Shown piece by piece: positions 27,546 through 36,590 of a stretch of DNA of 62,000 nt; position 1 is the stretch's first letter; each line of letters opens with the position of its first letter. The translations under genes and the position numbers were made by a program. The notes below the pieces were generated by a model. It worked only from the letters and a program-made list of their open reading frames with translations, did not search any database and had not been told where the DNA came from. Origin of the DNA: Symbiodinium natans (lineage: Eukaryota; Sar; Dinophyceae; Suessiales; Symbiodiniaceae); NCBI GenBank assembly GCA_905221605.1, contig CAJNDS010001879.1, positions 304,291 to 366,290 of the forward strand, read 5' to 3'.

Positions 27546-27605
27546 GTACGGCACCCGCATGGGCTCCGTCTTGCAGCTGTTGGGGCCCCAACTGACGGTC
27601 TTCAG
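27546..27605 (+). CDS. Exon candidate
   Basis: The frame reads YGTRMGSVLQLLGPQLTVF and ends where TTTAGGG repeats start. It may share a gene with the exons at 28613 and 30165. Confidence 0.4.
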
Positions 27606-27925
27606 GGTTTAGCGTTTATAGGGTTTAGGGTTTAGGGTTTAGGGTTTAGGGTTTAGGGTTTAGGGTTTAGGGTTTAGGGTTTGCTTTGTTCAGACTGTCA
27701 CATCAACCATGTCGTTCTCAAAATGTTGAAAAGTATGAACCGGTCGGGGTCGTGGAGTCAACATTGAGGGTGTTTTCGACCTTGGCATGGCTTTTGGCGT
27801 CTGTGGTCTAAGGACCCTACACCCAAAGCCTTATAATCCCTAAACCTGACAATCCCTAAACCCTAAACCTTTTAATCCCTGAACCTGATAATCCCTAAGC
27901 CCTACAACTTACAAGCCCTAAGCCC

Positions 27926-28007
27926 TACTTGGAGGTTCATCAACCAATTGTAACTGTACTTTTAACCCACGTATGAGCCCGTTATCTGTCCTAACATGGT
28001 TATAAGT
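27926..28007. mobile_element. Family C element, copy C4 (decayed)
   Basis: Starts TACTTGGAGGTTCATC and holds the AACTGTACTT and GGTTATAAGTACC motifs. Confidence 0.45.
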
Positions 28008-28044
28008 ACCCGAAACCCTCAACCCTAAACTCCAAACCCCTACA

Positions 28045-28154
28045 GTAAACCCCAAAAAGTTGGAACATCGTTATCCCCATCCCCCACAAGGTAGCCGAAA
28101 GGGAATCCCAGCTCTAATCATCCTCAAACCATGTTCCAACTTTCTGGAGTTTAC
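28045..28154. mobile_element. Family D element, full copy D3
   Basis: Best-preserved copy, 110 bp. The left end GTAAACCCCAAAAAGTTGG and the reverse-complemented right end GTAAACTCCAGAAAGTTGG give 24-bp inverted repeats. Confidence 0.7.
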
Positions 28155-28612
28155 TTTAAGCCCCATGCACCTCCAAAGTAGGGGTTCAGTGTCAAGGTTT
28201 AGGGTTTAGGGTTTAGGGTTTAGGGTTTAGGGTTTAGGGTTTAGGGTTTAGGGTTTAGGGTTTAGGGTTTAGGCTTCGGTCTTCAACTTCGAATGCATTC
28301 TTGACACTTCGCGTCTGTCGAGTTGTGCCCGAGCGCCCCAAAGCCTTGAAATTCTCAAACCCGAAAAGGGTTAGGGTTTAGGGTTTAGGGTTTAGGGTTT
28401 AGGGTTTAGGGTTTAGGGTTTAGGGTTTAGGGTTTCAGGGTTTAGGGTTTCAGGGTTTCAGGGTTCAGGGTTGCAGGGTTTCAGGGTTGCAGGGTTGCAG
28501 GGTTTCAGGGTTTCAGGGTTTCAGGGTTTCAGGGTTTCAGGGTTTAGGGTTTCAGGGTTTCAGGGTTTAGGGCATCCGAACAAAACCCGAAAAAACCTCA
28601 CGAAAACGGCAG

Positions 28613-28645
28613 GCTCCAGATCTTGGAGCGCCTCCTACAGCCCAG
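28613..28645 (+). CDS. Exon candidate (33 nt)
   Basis: Encodes LQILERLLQP between CGGCAG and a GC donor. Its two spare bases fit the exon at 30165. Confidence 0.35.
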
Positions 28646-30164
28646 GCGCTGAGGGCCTTAAAGGGGTTTAGGGTTTGAGGCTTAGGGTTCAGGGTTTAGG
28701 GTTAGGATTTAAGGCTTAGGCCTTAAATGGGTTTAGGGTTTGGGGTTTAGGGTTTAGGGTTTGAGGCTTAGGGTTCAGGGTTTAAGGTTCAGAGTTGAGG
28801 GTTTAGGGTTTAAGGCTTAGGGTTCAGGGCTTAGGCACTTGAGGGCTTGAGGGTTTTTTAGACCAGAAGTTTGAGAGTTCGAGGGCTTGAGGTGTTTAGT
28901 ACTTTGGGGCTTAGAGGTTGAGGGGTCGAGGGTTTGGCAATCCAAATAAAGCATATGCCCAATGTACACCTCATATCTAAAGCTTCTAGCTTGTGGCGGA
29001 TGGGTTTAGGAGATTTGGGGCGTTTGAGTAGGCGAGAGGGATCCCATGTGGTTCTTCATTCTATCAATGCGCCGTGGGTTTAGGGTTTAGCGTTTAGGGT
29101 TTAAGATTATAAGACTCATAATGAGTGCTCAAAGACCACACAAGTTGCCTGATACAAGAAGTGAAGGGCAAGTTTGGGCTTTTAGGGTTTAGGGTTTAGG
29201 GTTTAGGGTTTAGGGTTTAGGGTTTAGGGTTTAGGGTTTAGGGTTTAGGGTTTAGGGTTTAGGGTTTAGGGTTTAGGGTTTAGGGTTTAGGGGATCGCTT
29301 CTAACGGTGAACTCTCCTTCATATGGAATCGTCTCCTTGTTCCTTTCCTTCGTTCCATATTAAGTTGACTTGCAAGGAAACGCGCGAAGCCATTTGATAT
29401 CGAACCAAAGGAAACAGACACGGGGACGAAGCCGCATCAATGTGGGTTTTTAAAGGAGATTCCGGAAGGTTAGACAGGCGGGTGGGGTCCCGAAGGCAAA
29501 CCCCCGTTAAATTATCGTCTTTATCAGCCGTTCCTATAAGTCCTAAACCCAAAACCCAATTCTACAAGCAGACCGTACCCCTTCACACATGGAAACCTCG
29601 AAAAGGAGCCAGATTCCTCAGTCAGCATGTGTTGTTTTACTCAAAGCAAGGGGATACTTAACGAACCATGTGATCTATTTGCATAGTACTGTTCGAGGGG
29701 CGTTTAACAAAACAACGCTGTTCGTTATTGTTCTGCAGGAGTGTTGTTTTGGGTCGGTAAATACCCAAAGGAATGTCATGTTCATTCTGGCTCTATGGGG
29801 AGTACCTTGGACCCTCAACCCAAACTCTAAACCCCATACTCGGACCCAGACTAGGCCCTTTTTGACTTTTGCTAGGGCTGTTAGGGCTTAGGTTCCCTTT
29901 CAAGCCCCTTCAATCGAAAACGGGCACGCTTTTATATTCCTAGGTTACTCTTGGGTCTAGTGTAAACCTCATGTTACTCTACACATCCCAGAACCCTATG
30001 CTAGGTAGGCCCTTGGGATATTTTGTTTTGGCATTTTGGGGTTTAAGAGGATCATTTTCAGGAATATTTTCAGAGGGTGACCCTACACCCGAAACCCTAA
30101 ATCCTAAACCCTAAACCCTAAATCCTAAACCCTTATAAATCCCAGTATATAATTTCTTTCGCAG

Positions 30165-30233
30165 GCGTGTTGTGGTGCTCCGCTTCGAGGGCGAGGCCGT
30201 AATGGCGACGGCGCGGGGAGCTCAGATGAACGG
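30165..30233 (+). CDS. Exon candidate
   Basis: Strong acceptor TTTCTTTCGCAG. The frame RVVVLRFEGEAVMATARGAQ then MNG closes at a GT that opens into TTTAGGG repeats. Together with 28613-28645 it suggests a further plus-strand gene between 27.5 and 30.2 kb. Confidence 0.4.
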
Positions 30234-30893
30234 GTTTACTTCGGGGTTTGTTTAGGGTTTAGGGTTTAGGGGTTTGTGAAGGGTTTCGGAGGGGAGTTGT
30301 GGGGTTTTGGGTTCTTGAGGGTGTAGGTTGTTAAGGCTTGTTGGGTTTACATGCCTGCAACCCTCCTGCCTAAAATCCATTGAAACGCAGCAACGCATTG
30401 TTTCGGGACGCCCTAGAACCCCAAACCCGAAAGCTCCTCACGGATTGAGCAGCTTGAGCAGCAACATCGGGGCAGAAGTGGGTTAAAACCCCTAAACCTA
30501 AACCCGCAACCTTAGAAACTTAAAAACCATAGCCCTTCCAACATTTTTTTAGCTGAAGGTATCTGGGTCTGGGACTGATCTAAATATTGTGCCCTCTTCG
30601 CGGCTACAATAGATCAACAGATGAGATAAGTCTGATAATGGAGAATGCTTTGCAGACGTGCGACTTGTCCGACAAGAAAAATAAGTTTCCAGCGGAATGA
30701 TCTCAACAAGACAAACCCTGAACCCGAAACCTAAACCCTAACACTCAGTCCGCGCCATCTCAAGCAGGCATCTCGTGAAGTAGACCACTCAAAAAAGTCT
30801 TTGCGACCGCACCCCACAGCCTGAACCCGAATTCCTCCGCGCAAGCTTCAGCTTTAAAAGCACTTCTATCAGGCTTGCCACACGTGGCCTCCC

Positions 30894-31673
30894 ATGGCCT
30901 CACGCGTTTGCAACGCCTGTGCGCAGCCAGCCACGAAGATCTGCAGTCGGTGTAGATGCCGGCACTACTGTAGTGAGAGATGCCAACGCGAGGACTGGCG
31001 CAGCCACAAGCAGTACTGCAGGAAGCCCCCAAGCAAATCGGAAGAGATCGAGGCTTTGAAGCATCTGTGGTTTGGGCCAGGCGCGGCAACTGCTGAAAGC
31101 CGAGATTCCTGGCAGCGATTCTTGCAGCATGCAGGTGGTTCATGTGAACCATCCGATATCACCAAGGTGGACGTTCAAAAGCTGGAGAAGATAGTCATGG
31201 ATGAAATCAAAGCCAGGATGCCAGCCGATCTAGAACCAGATCCGGTGGGCTACCCCATTCATGTTGTGAAGCAGTTGCGCGTGCTGCCCTCGTTGCCCTT
31301 GATGGATGATGAGTTTGTCATGTCCTTCTCCACCTTCGGTCACATGGATCACCGTGGCCACCTGCTCTATTGCATCATGTGCATGTCCAACCGGACGGAG
31401 CAGGTACGTGCTGTGAGTACCTGCTCTGGGGCTCCGACAGCCACCGAGTGCCAATCAGTTTTGTTCACCGCCATGATCAAGCCGATGCCCCTCACGGGTG
31501 ACCCCATGCGCCCAAGCCAGGTGCTCTTGGCCAACCGCTGGGGCCCTGACACCTATGAGACCTTGCGGCCCTTCCTGATTGAGCATGGCGTCGGCATCCG
31601 GCTCGAGTCCGAGGCTGAGGCCAAGTTGTCAGCAGCCATGCAGGACGTCGACTCGAACGGTTTCAACGTGTGA
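30894..31673 (+). CDS. MYND-type zinc-finger protein, 259 aa
   Basis: An intact single-exon frame. Residues 6-42 form a complete MYND finger with all eight zinc ligands: C6, C9, C17, C20, C26, C30, H38, C42, plus the usual YC, CQxxDW and H spacing. MYND fingers bind two zinc ions and mediate protein-protein contacts, often with proline-containing peptides. Residues 90-259 form a separate region I do not recognise; no SET domain motif is visible, so it is not an evident SMYD methyltransferase. The frame is open upstream to a TAA near 30855, and a possible acceptor (CTTCTATCAG, 30865-30874) could make it the last exon of a longer gene. The Met at 30894 is the simplest start. Composition is normal coding, with no repeats inside. 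Confidence 0.85.
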   Translation: MASRVCNACAQPATKICSRCRCRHYCSERCQREDWRSHKQYCRKPPSKSEEIEALKHLWFGPGAATAESRDSWQRFLQHAGGSCEPSDITKVDVQKLEKIVMDEIKARMPADLEPDPVGYPIHVVKQLRVLPSLPLMDDEFVMSFSTFGHMDHRGHLLYCIMCMSNRTEQVRAVSTCSGAPTATECQSVLFTAMIKPMPLTGDPMRPSQVLLANRWGPDTYETLRPFLIEHGVGIRLESEAEAKLSAAMQDVDSNGFNV

Positions 31674-31675
31674 GA

Positions 31676-31700
31676 TTTTGCGCCCGGGGCAGGCGCAAAA
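31676..31700 (+). other. Stem-loop just after the MYND stop codon
   Basis: TTTTGCGCC and GGCGCAAAA form a perfect 9-bp stem with a 7-nt loop, starting two bases after the TGA. It could shape the 3' end of the mRNA. Confidence 0.6.
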
Positions 31701-31785
31701 GCTTCGAGCTCCAACTCATGTCGCAAGGTAGCGCTTACCCCTCCCTCTAGTAACTGCCCCTTCCCGCCCCCCCCCCCCGTGTGCA

Positions 31786-31893
31786 GCTTAAATAGGGTCT
31801 ATTTGGAAGCTGGGAATCGTATTTACAAGAGGAAAACAGGCCCCAAAACGTATACTTATTCACAAGAGCCATGTTCCAAATAGACCCTATTTT
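31786..31893. mobile_element. Small inverted-repeat element at the left edge
   Basis: TTAAATAGGGTCTATTTGG at 31788 and CCAAATAGACCCTATTTTA ending at 31893 are inverted repeats about 100 bp apart. Confidence 0.6.
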
Positions 31894-31920
31894 AGGTCCT
31901 GTAGGGTTGCACAGACAGAA

Positions 31921-32475
31921 TTTAATTCATTAAATTCCTTAATTTCCACTTTCCCCCTGGAATTTAATGAATTTAATCAATTAATTCAATTAATTCATTT
32001 ATTTCCAAAGGGGGGGGGTGGAATTAATTGAATTAGTTGAATTAATTGAATTAATTGAATTAATTGAATTAATTGAACCCCCCCCTTTGGAAATAAATGA
32101 ATTAATTGAATTAATTGAATTAATTGGAATTAATTCAATTAATTCAATTAATTCCACCTCCCCTTTGGAAATAAATGAATTAATTGAATTAATTGAATTA
32201 GTTGAATTATTTCGATTAATTCAATTAATTCAATTAATTCATTTATTTCCAAATGGGGGGGATTCCCCAGCCCCCACCCCTCCCCCCCCTTTGGAAATAA
32301 ATGAATTAATTGAATTAATTGAATTAATTGAATTAATTCAATTAATTCAATTAATTCAATTAATTCATTTATTTCCAAAGGGGGGGTGGAATTAATTGAA
32401 TTAATTTAATTAATTGAATTACTTCAATTGATTCAATTAATTCAATTAATTCAATTAATTCATTTATTTCCAAAT
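31921..32475. repeat. GAATTAATT / AATTAATTC 9-mer arrays, alternating orientation
   Basis: Nine-base units run first as GAATTAATT, then flip to AATTAATTC, repeatedly, separated by G- or C-runs of the CCCCCCTTTGGAAATAAATG type. Each flip makes a large perfect hairpin. The frames reading ELIELIEL or QLIQLIQL are repeat artefacts. Confidence 0.9.
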
Positions 32476-32504
32476 GGGGGGGATTCCCCAGACCCCACCC
32501 CCCC

Positions 32505-33215
32505 AGCTCGATTTGGCCAAATTTTGCCCGGAGGCTGCCCGGCAAAATTTGGCCAAATCGAGCCGCGCCTTTCTGGAGGCCCGAAATTATTTAAACTATC
32601 GCGGCTCGATTTGGCCAAATTTGCCGGGCAGCCTCCGGGCAAAATTTGGCCAAATCGAGCCACGCATTTCTCATCGCATACGAAGGGCAGCCCGATTTGG
32701 CCAAATTTTGCCCGGAAGCTGCCCGGCAAAATTTGGCCAAATCGAGCCGCGATAGTTTAAAAATTTCGGGCCTTCAGAAAGGCGCGGCTCGATTTGGCCA
32801 AATTTTGCCCGGAGGCTGCCCGGCAAAATTTGGCCAAATCGAGCCGCGCATTTCTCATCGCGTTCGACGAGCAGCCCGATTTGGCCAAATTTTGCCCGCA
32901 GACTGCCCGGCAAAATCTGGCCAAATCGAGCCGCGCCTTTCTGGAGGCCCGAAATTATTTAAACTATCGCGGCTCGATTTGGCCAAATTTTGCCGGGAAG
33001 TCTGCGGGCAAAATTTGGCCAAATCGGGCTGCTCGTCGTACGCGCTGAGAAATGCGCGGCTCGATTTGGCCAAATTTTGCCGGGCAGCCTCCGGGCAAAA
33101 TTTGGCCAAATCGAGCCGCGCATTTCTCATGGCATACGAAGAGCAGCCCGATTTGGCCAAATTTTGCCCGCAGGCTGCCCGGCAAAATTTGGCCAAATCG
33201 AGCCGCGATAGTTTA
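32505..33215. repeat. Array of GGCCAAAT palindromes
   Basis: About a dozen copies of a 50-60 bp palindrome built from CGATTTGGCCAAATTTTGCC and its complement, linked by two alternating spacers (CTTTCTGGAGGCCCG... and CATTTCTCATCGCATAC...) that also appear in both orientations. Confidence 0.9.
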
Positions 33216-33765
33216 AATAATTTCGTTCAATTAGTTCATTCATTTCCAAATGGGGGGGATTCCCCAGCCCCCACCCCCCCCCCTTTGGAAATCAATGAAT
33301 TAATTGAATTAATTGAATTAATTGAATTAATTGAATTAATTGAATTAATTGAATTAATTGAATTAATTCAATTAATTCATTTATTTCCAAAGGGGGGGTG
33401 TGGAATTAATTGAATTAATTGAATTAATTGAATTAATTGAATTAATTGAATTGATTCAATTAATTCAATGAATTCAATTAATTCAATTAATTCAATTAAT
33501 TCAATTAATTCAATTAATTCAATTAATTCAATTAATTCAATTAATTCAATTAATTCAATTATTTCCAAATGGGGGGGTTCCCCAGCCCCCACCCCTCCCC
33601 CCCCTTTGTAAATAAATGAATTACTTGAATTAATTGAAATAATTGAATTAATTCAATTAATTAAATTAATTCCACCTCCCCTTTGGAAATAAATCAATTA
33701 ATTGAATTACTTGAATTAATTCAATTATTTCAATTAATTCAAGTAATTCATTTATTTCCAAATGG
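33216..33765. repeat. Second GAATTAATT / AATTAATTC block
   Basis: Mirrors the block at 31921-32475 on the other side of the palindrome array, with a long uninterrupted AATTAATTC run near 33460-33560. Confidence 0.9.
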
Positions 33766-33784
33766 GGGGTGGGGGCTGGGGCAT

Positions 33785-34205
33785 CCTCCTCCCCCCAATA
33801 CTAAACCACGAGCCCGGGCCTCCCCCCAATACTAAATCACGAGCCCGGGCCTCCCCCAATACTAAATTACGAGCCCGGGCCTTCCCGCAATACTAAATCA
33901 CGAGCCCGGGCCTCCCCCCAATACTAAATCACGAGCCCGGGCTAAATCACGAGTCCGGGCCTCCAAATTACGAGGCCGGGCCTCCCCCCAATACTAAATC
34001 ACGAGCCCGGGCAACCCCCCCAATACTAAATCACGAGCCCGGGCCTCCCGCAATACTAAATCACGAGCCCGGGCCTCCCCCAATACTAATTTACGAGCCC
34101 GGGCCTCCCGCAATACTAAATCACGAGCCCGGGCCTCCCCCCAATACTAATTTACGAGCCCGGGCCACCTCCCAATACTAAATCACGAGCCCTCCTCCCC
34201 CCAAT
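33785..34205. repeat. About 30-bp satellite with CACGAGCCCGGGCCTC
   Basis: Roughly 13 head-to-tail units of CCCCAATACTAAATCACGAG plus CCCGGGCCTC, with small variations (AATTACGAG, AATTTACGAG). Confidence 0.9.
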
Positions 34206-36590
34206 ACTAGGGCACAGTTTTTGCTCCAAAAAGTGACATCGCAAGCCCTGGTCCCTAAGATTTTGAGCTCATTTCTTGCCCCAAAGAGTAACATCGCAAG
34301 CCCTGGCCCCTAAGATTTTGGGCTCATTTCTTGCCCCAAAGAGTAACATCGCAAGCCCTGGTCCTTATTATTTGGGGCCCAGTTTTTGCTCCAAAGAGTC
34401 AAATCGCAAGCCCTGGTCCCTAAGATTTTGGACTCAGTTTTTTGCTCCAAAGCAAGCCCTGGTCCTTAAGATTTTGGGCTCATTTCTTGCCCCGAAGAGT
34501 CAAATCGCAAGCCCTGGTCCCGAAGATTTCGGGTTCAATTTTTGCTCCACAGAGTCAAACCGCAAGCCCTGGTCCCTAAGATTTGGGGCACAGTTTTGCT
34601 CCAAAGGGTCAAATCGCAGGCCCTGCTCCCTAAGATTTTGGGCTCATTTCTTGCCCAAAAGAGTGACATCGCAAGCCCTGGTCCCTAAGATCTTGGGCCC
34701 AGTTGCTCCAAAGAGGCAAATCGCAAGCCCTGGTCCCTAAGATTTTGGGCCCAGTTTTTGCTCCAAAGGGTCAAATCGCAAGCCCTGGTCCCTAAGATTT
34801 TGGGTTCACTCTTTGCTCCAAAGAGTAACATCGCAAGCCCTGGTCCCTAAGATTTGGGGCCCAGTTTTTGCTCCGAAGAGTCAAATCGCAAGCCCTGGTC
34901 CCTAAGATTTTGGGTTCAATTTTTGCTCCAAAGAGTGACATCGCAAGCTCTGGTCCCTAAGATTGGGGGCCCAGTTTTGCCTCCAAAGAGTGACATCGCA
35001 AGTCCTGGTCCCTAAGATTTTGGGTTCAATTTTTGCTCCAAAGAGTGACATCGCAAGCCCTGGTCCCTAAGATTTGGGGCCCAGTTTTTGCTCCAAAGAG
35101 TAACATCGCAAGCCCTGGTCCCTAAGATTTTGGGTTCATTTTTTGCTCCAAAGAGTGACATCGCAAGCCCTGGTCCCTAAGATTTGGGGCCCAGTTTTTG
35201 CTCCAAAGATTCAAATCGCAAGCCCTGGTCCCTAAGATTTTGGGTTCAATTTTTGCTCCAAAGAGTGACATCGCAAGCCCTGGTCCTTAAGATTTTGGGT
35301 TCGTTTTTTGCTCCAAAGAGTGACATCGCAAGCCCTGGTCCCTAAGATGTGGGGCCCAGTTTTTGCTCCAAAGAGTCAAATCGCAAGCCCTGGTCCCTAA
35401 GATTTTGGGTTCATTTTTTGCTCCAAAGAGTGACATCGCAAGCCCTGGTCCCTAAGATCTTGGGCCCAGTTTTTGCTCCAAAGAGTCAAATCGCAAGCCC
35501 TGGCCCCTAAGATTTTGGGTTCAATTTTTGCTCCAAAGAGTCAAATCGCAGGCCCTGGTCCCTAAGATTTTGCATTCATTGTTGCTCCAAAGAGTGACAT
35601 TGCAAGCCCTGGTCCCTAAGATCTTGGGCCCAGTTTTTGCTCCGAAGAGTCAAATCGCAAGCCCTGGTCCCTAAGATTTTGGGTTCGATTTTTGTTCCAG
35701 GGTTTAGGGTTTAGGGTTTAGGGTTTAGGGTTTAGGGTTTAGTCCCCAAGATTTGGGGCCCAGTTTTTGCTCCAAAGAGTCAAATCGCAAGCCCTGGTCC
35801 CTAAGATTTTGGGTTCATTTTTTGCTCCAAAGAGTGACATCGCAAGCCCTTGTCCCTAAGATTTTGGGCCCAGTTTTTGGTTCAAAGAGTCAAATCGCAA
35901 GCCCTGGTCCCTAAGATTTTGGGTTCAATTTTTGCTCCAAAGAGTCAAACCGCAAGCCCTGGTCCCTAAGATTTTGGGTTCAATTTTTGCTCCAAAGAGT
36001 CAAACCGCAAGCCCTGGTCCCTAAGATTTGGGGCCCAGTTTTTGCTCCAAAGAGTCAAATCGCAAACCCTGCTCCCTAAGATTTTGGGCACAGTTTTTGC
36101 TCCAAAGAGTCAAATCGCAAGCCCTGCTCCCTAAGACTTTGGGTTCAATTTTGCTCCAAAGAGTGACATCGCAAGCCCTGGTCCCTAAGATTTGGGGCCC
36201 AGTTTTTGCGCCAAAGAGTAAAATCGCAAGCCCTGGTCCCTTAGAATTTTGGGTCGATTTTTGCTCCAAAGAGTCAAATCGCAAGCCCTGGCCCCTAAGT
36301 TGTCGGGGTCGATTTGTGCTCCACAGAGTCAAATCGCAAGCCCTGGTCCCTAAGATTTCGGGGTCGATTTGTGCTCCACGGAGTCAAATTGCAGCCCTGG
36401 TCCCTAAGATTTTGGGCCCAGTATTTGCTCCAAAAGGTGAAATCGCAAGCCCCGGTCTTTAAGATTTTGGGCTCATTTCTTGCTCCAAAGAGTAACATCG
36501 CAAGCCCTGGACTAAGATTTTGGAATCGATTTTTGCTCCAAAGAGTCAGATCGCAAGCCCTGGTCCTAAAATGTTGGGCTCAATTTTTGC
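34206..36590. repeat. About 59-bp satellite, roughly 40 units
   Basis: Unit core: GCAAGCCCTGGTCCCTAAGA, then TTTTGGG, a variable TTCA or CCCAG segment, and TTTTTGCTCCAAAGAGT. Over 34.8-35.9 kb two unit types often alternate, giving a 118-bp dimer. Long open frames through it (SQIASPGP and similar) are artefacts. Confidence 0.9.
35699..35742 (+). repeat. TTTAGGG array inside the 59-bp satellite
   Basis: Six TTTAGGG units replace part of one satellite unit: TTTTTGTTCC precedes and TCCCCAAGATTTGGGG follows, with about 25 bp of the unit missing. Confidence 0.85.

Larger units (their letters stand above)
1..30130. repeat. Interspersed telomere-like TTTAGGG / CCCTAAA arrays
   Basis: Dozens of short arrays of the 7-mer TTTAGGG, in both orientations, cover this part. 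Clear TTTAGGG arrays: 1490-1540, 2786-2877, 3042-3092, 6600-6650, 8486-8560, 9545-9650, 24110-24245, 27230-27307, 27620-27680, 28197-28275, 28370-28440, 29180-29290. Clear CCCTAAA arrays: 1890-1935, 2539-2652, 3218-3285, 3400-3520, 7335-7400, 7680-7742, 8722-8835, 9240-9328, 10138-10190, 21300-21365, 24378-24465, 25570-25695. They are interrupted by exons, so this is not a chromosome end. They nearly vanish between about 12 and 16.8 kb and after 30.2 kb (small exceptions near 35.7, 55.6 and 57.06 kb). Confidence 0.95.

Noticed and set aside
1-30130. Chromosome end (telomere)
   Set aside because: Arrays occur in both orientations, are degenerate, and alternate with exons and transposons over 30 kb. 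They are interstitial.
32018-33592. Open frames reading ELIELI, QLIQLI and FGQILPGG
   Set aside because: They are translations of 9-mer and palindrome satellites on both strands, with no start context or domain.
33785-36590. CRISPR-like direct repeats
   Set aside because: Units are contiguous without distinct spacers, there are no cas genes, and the setting is eukaryotic.
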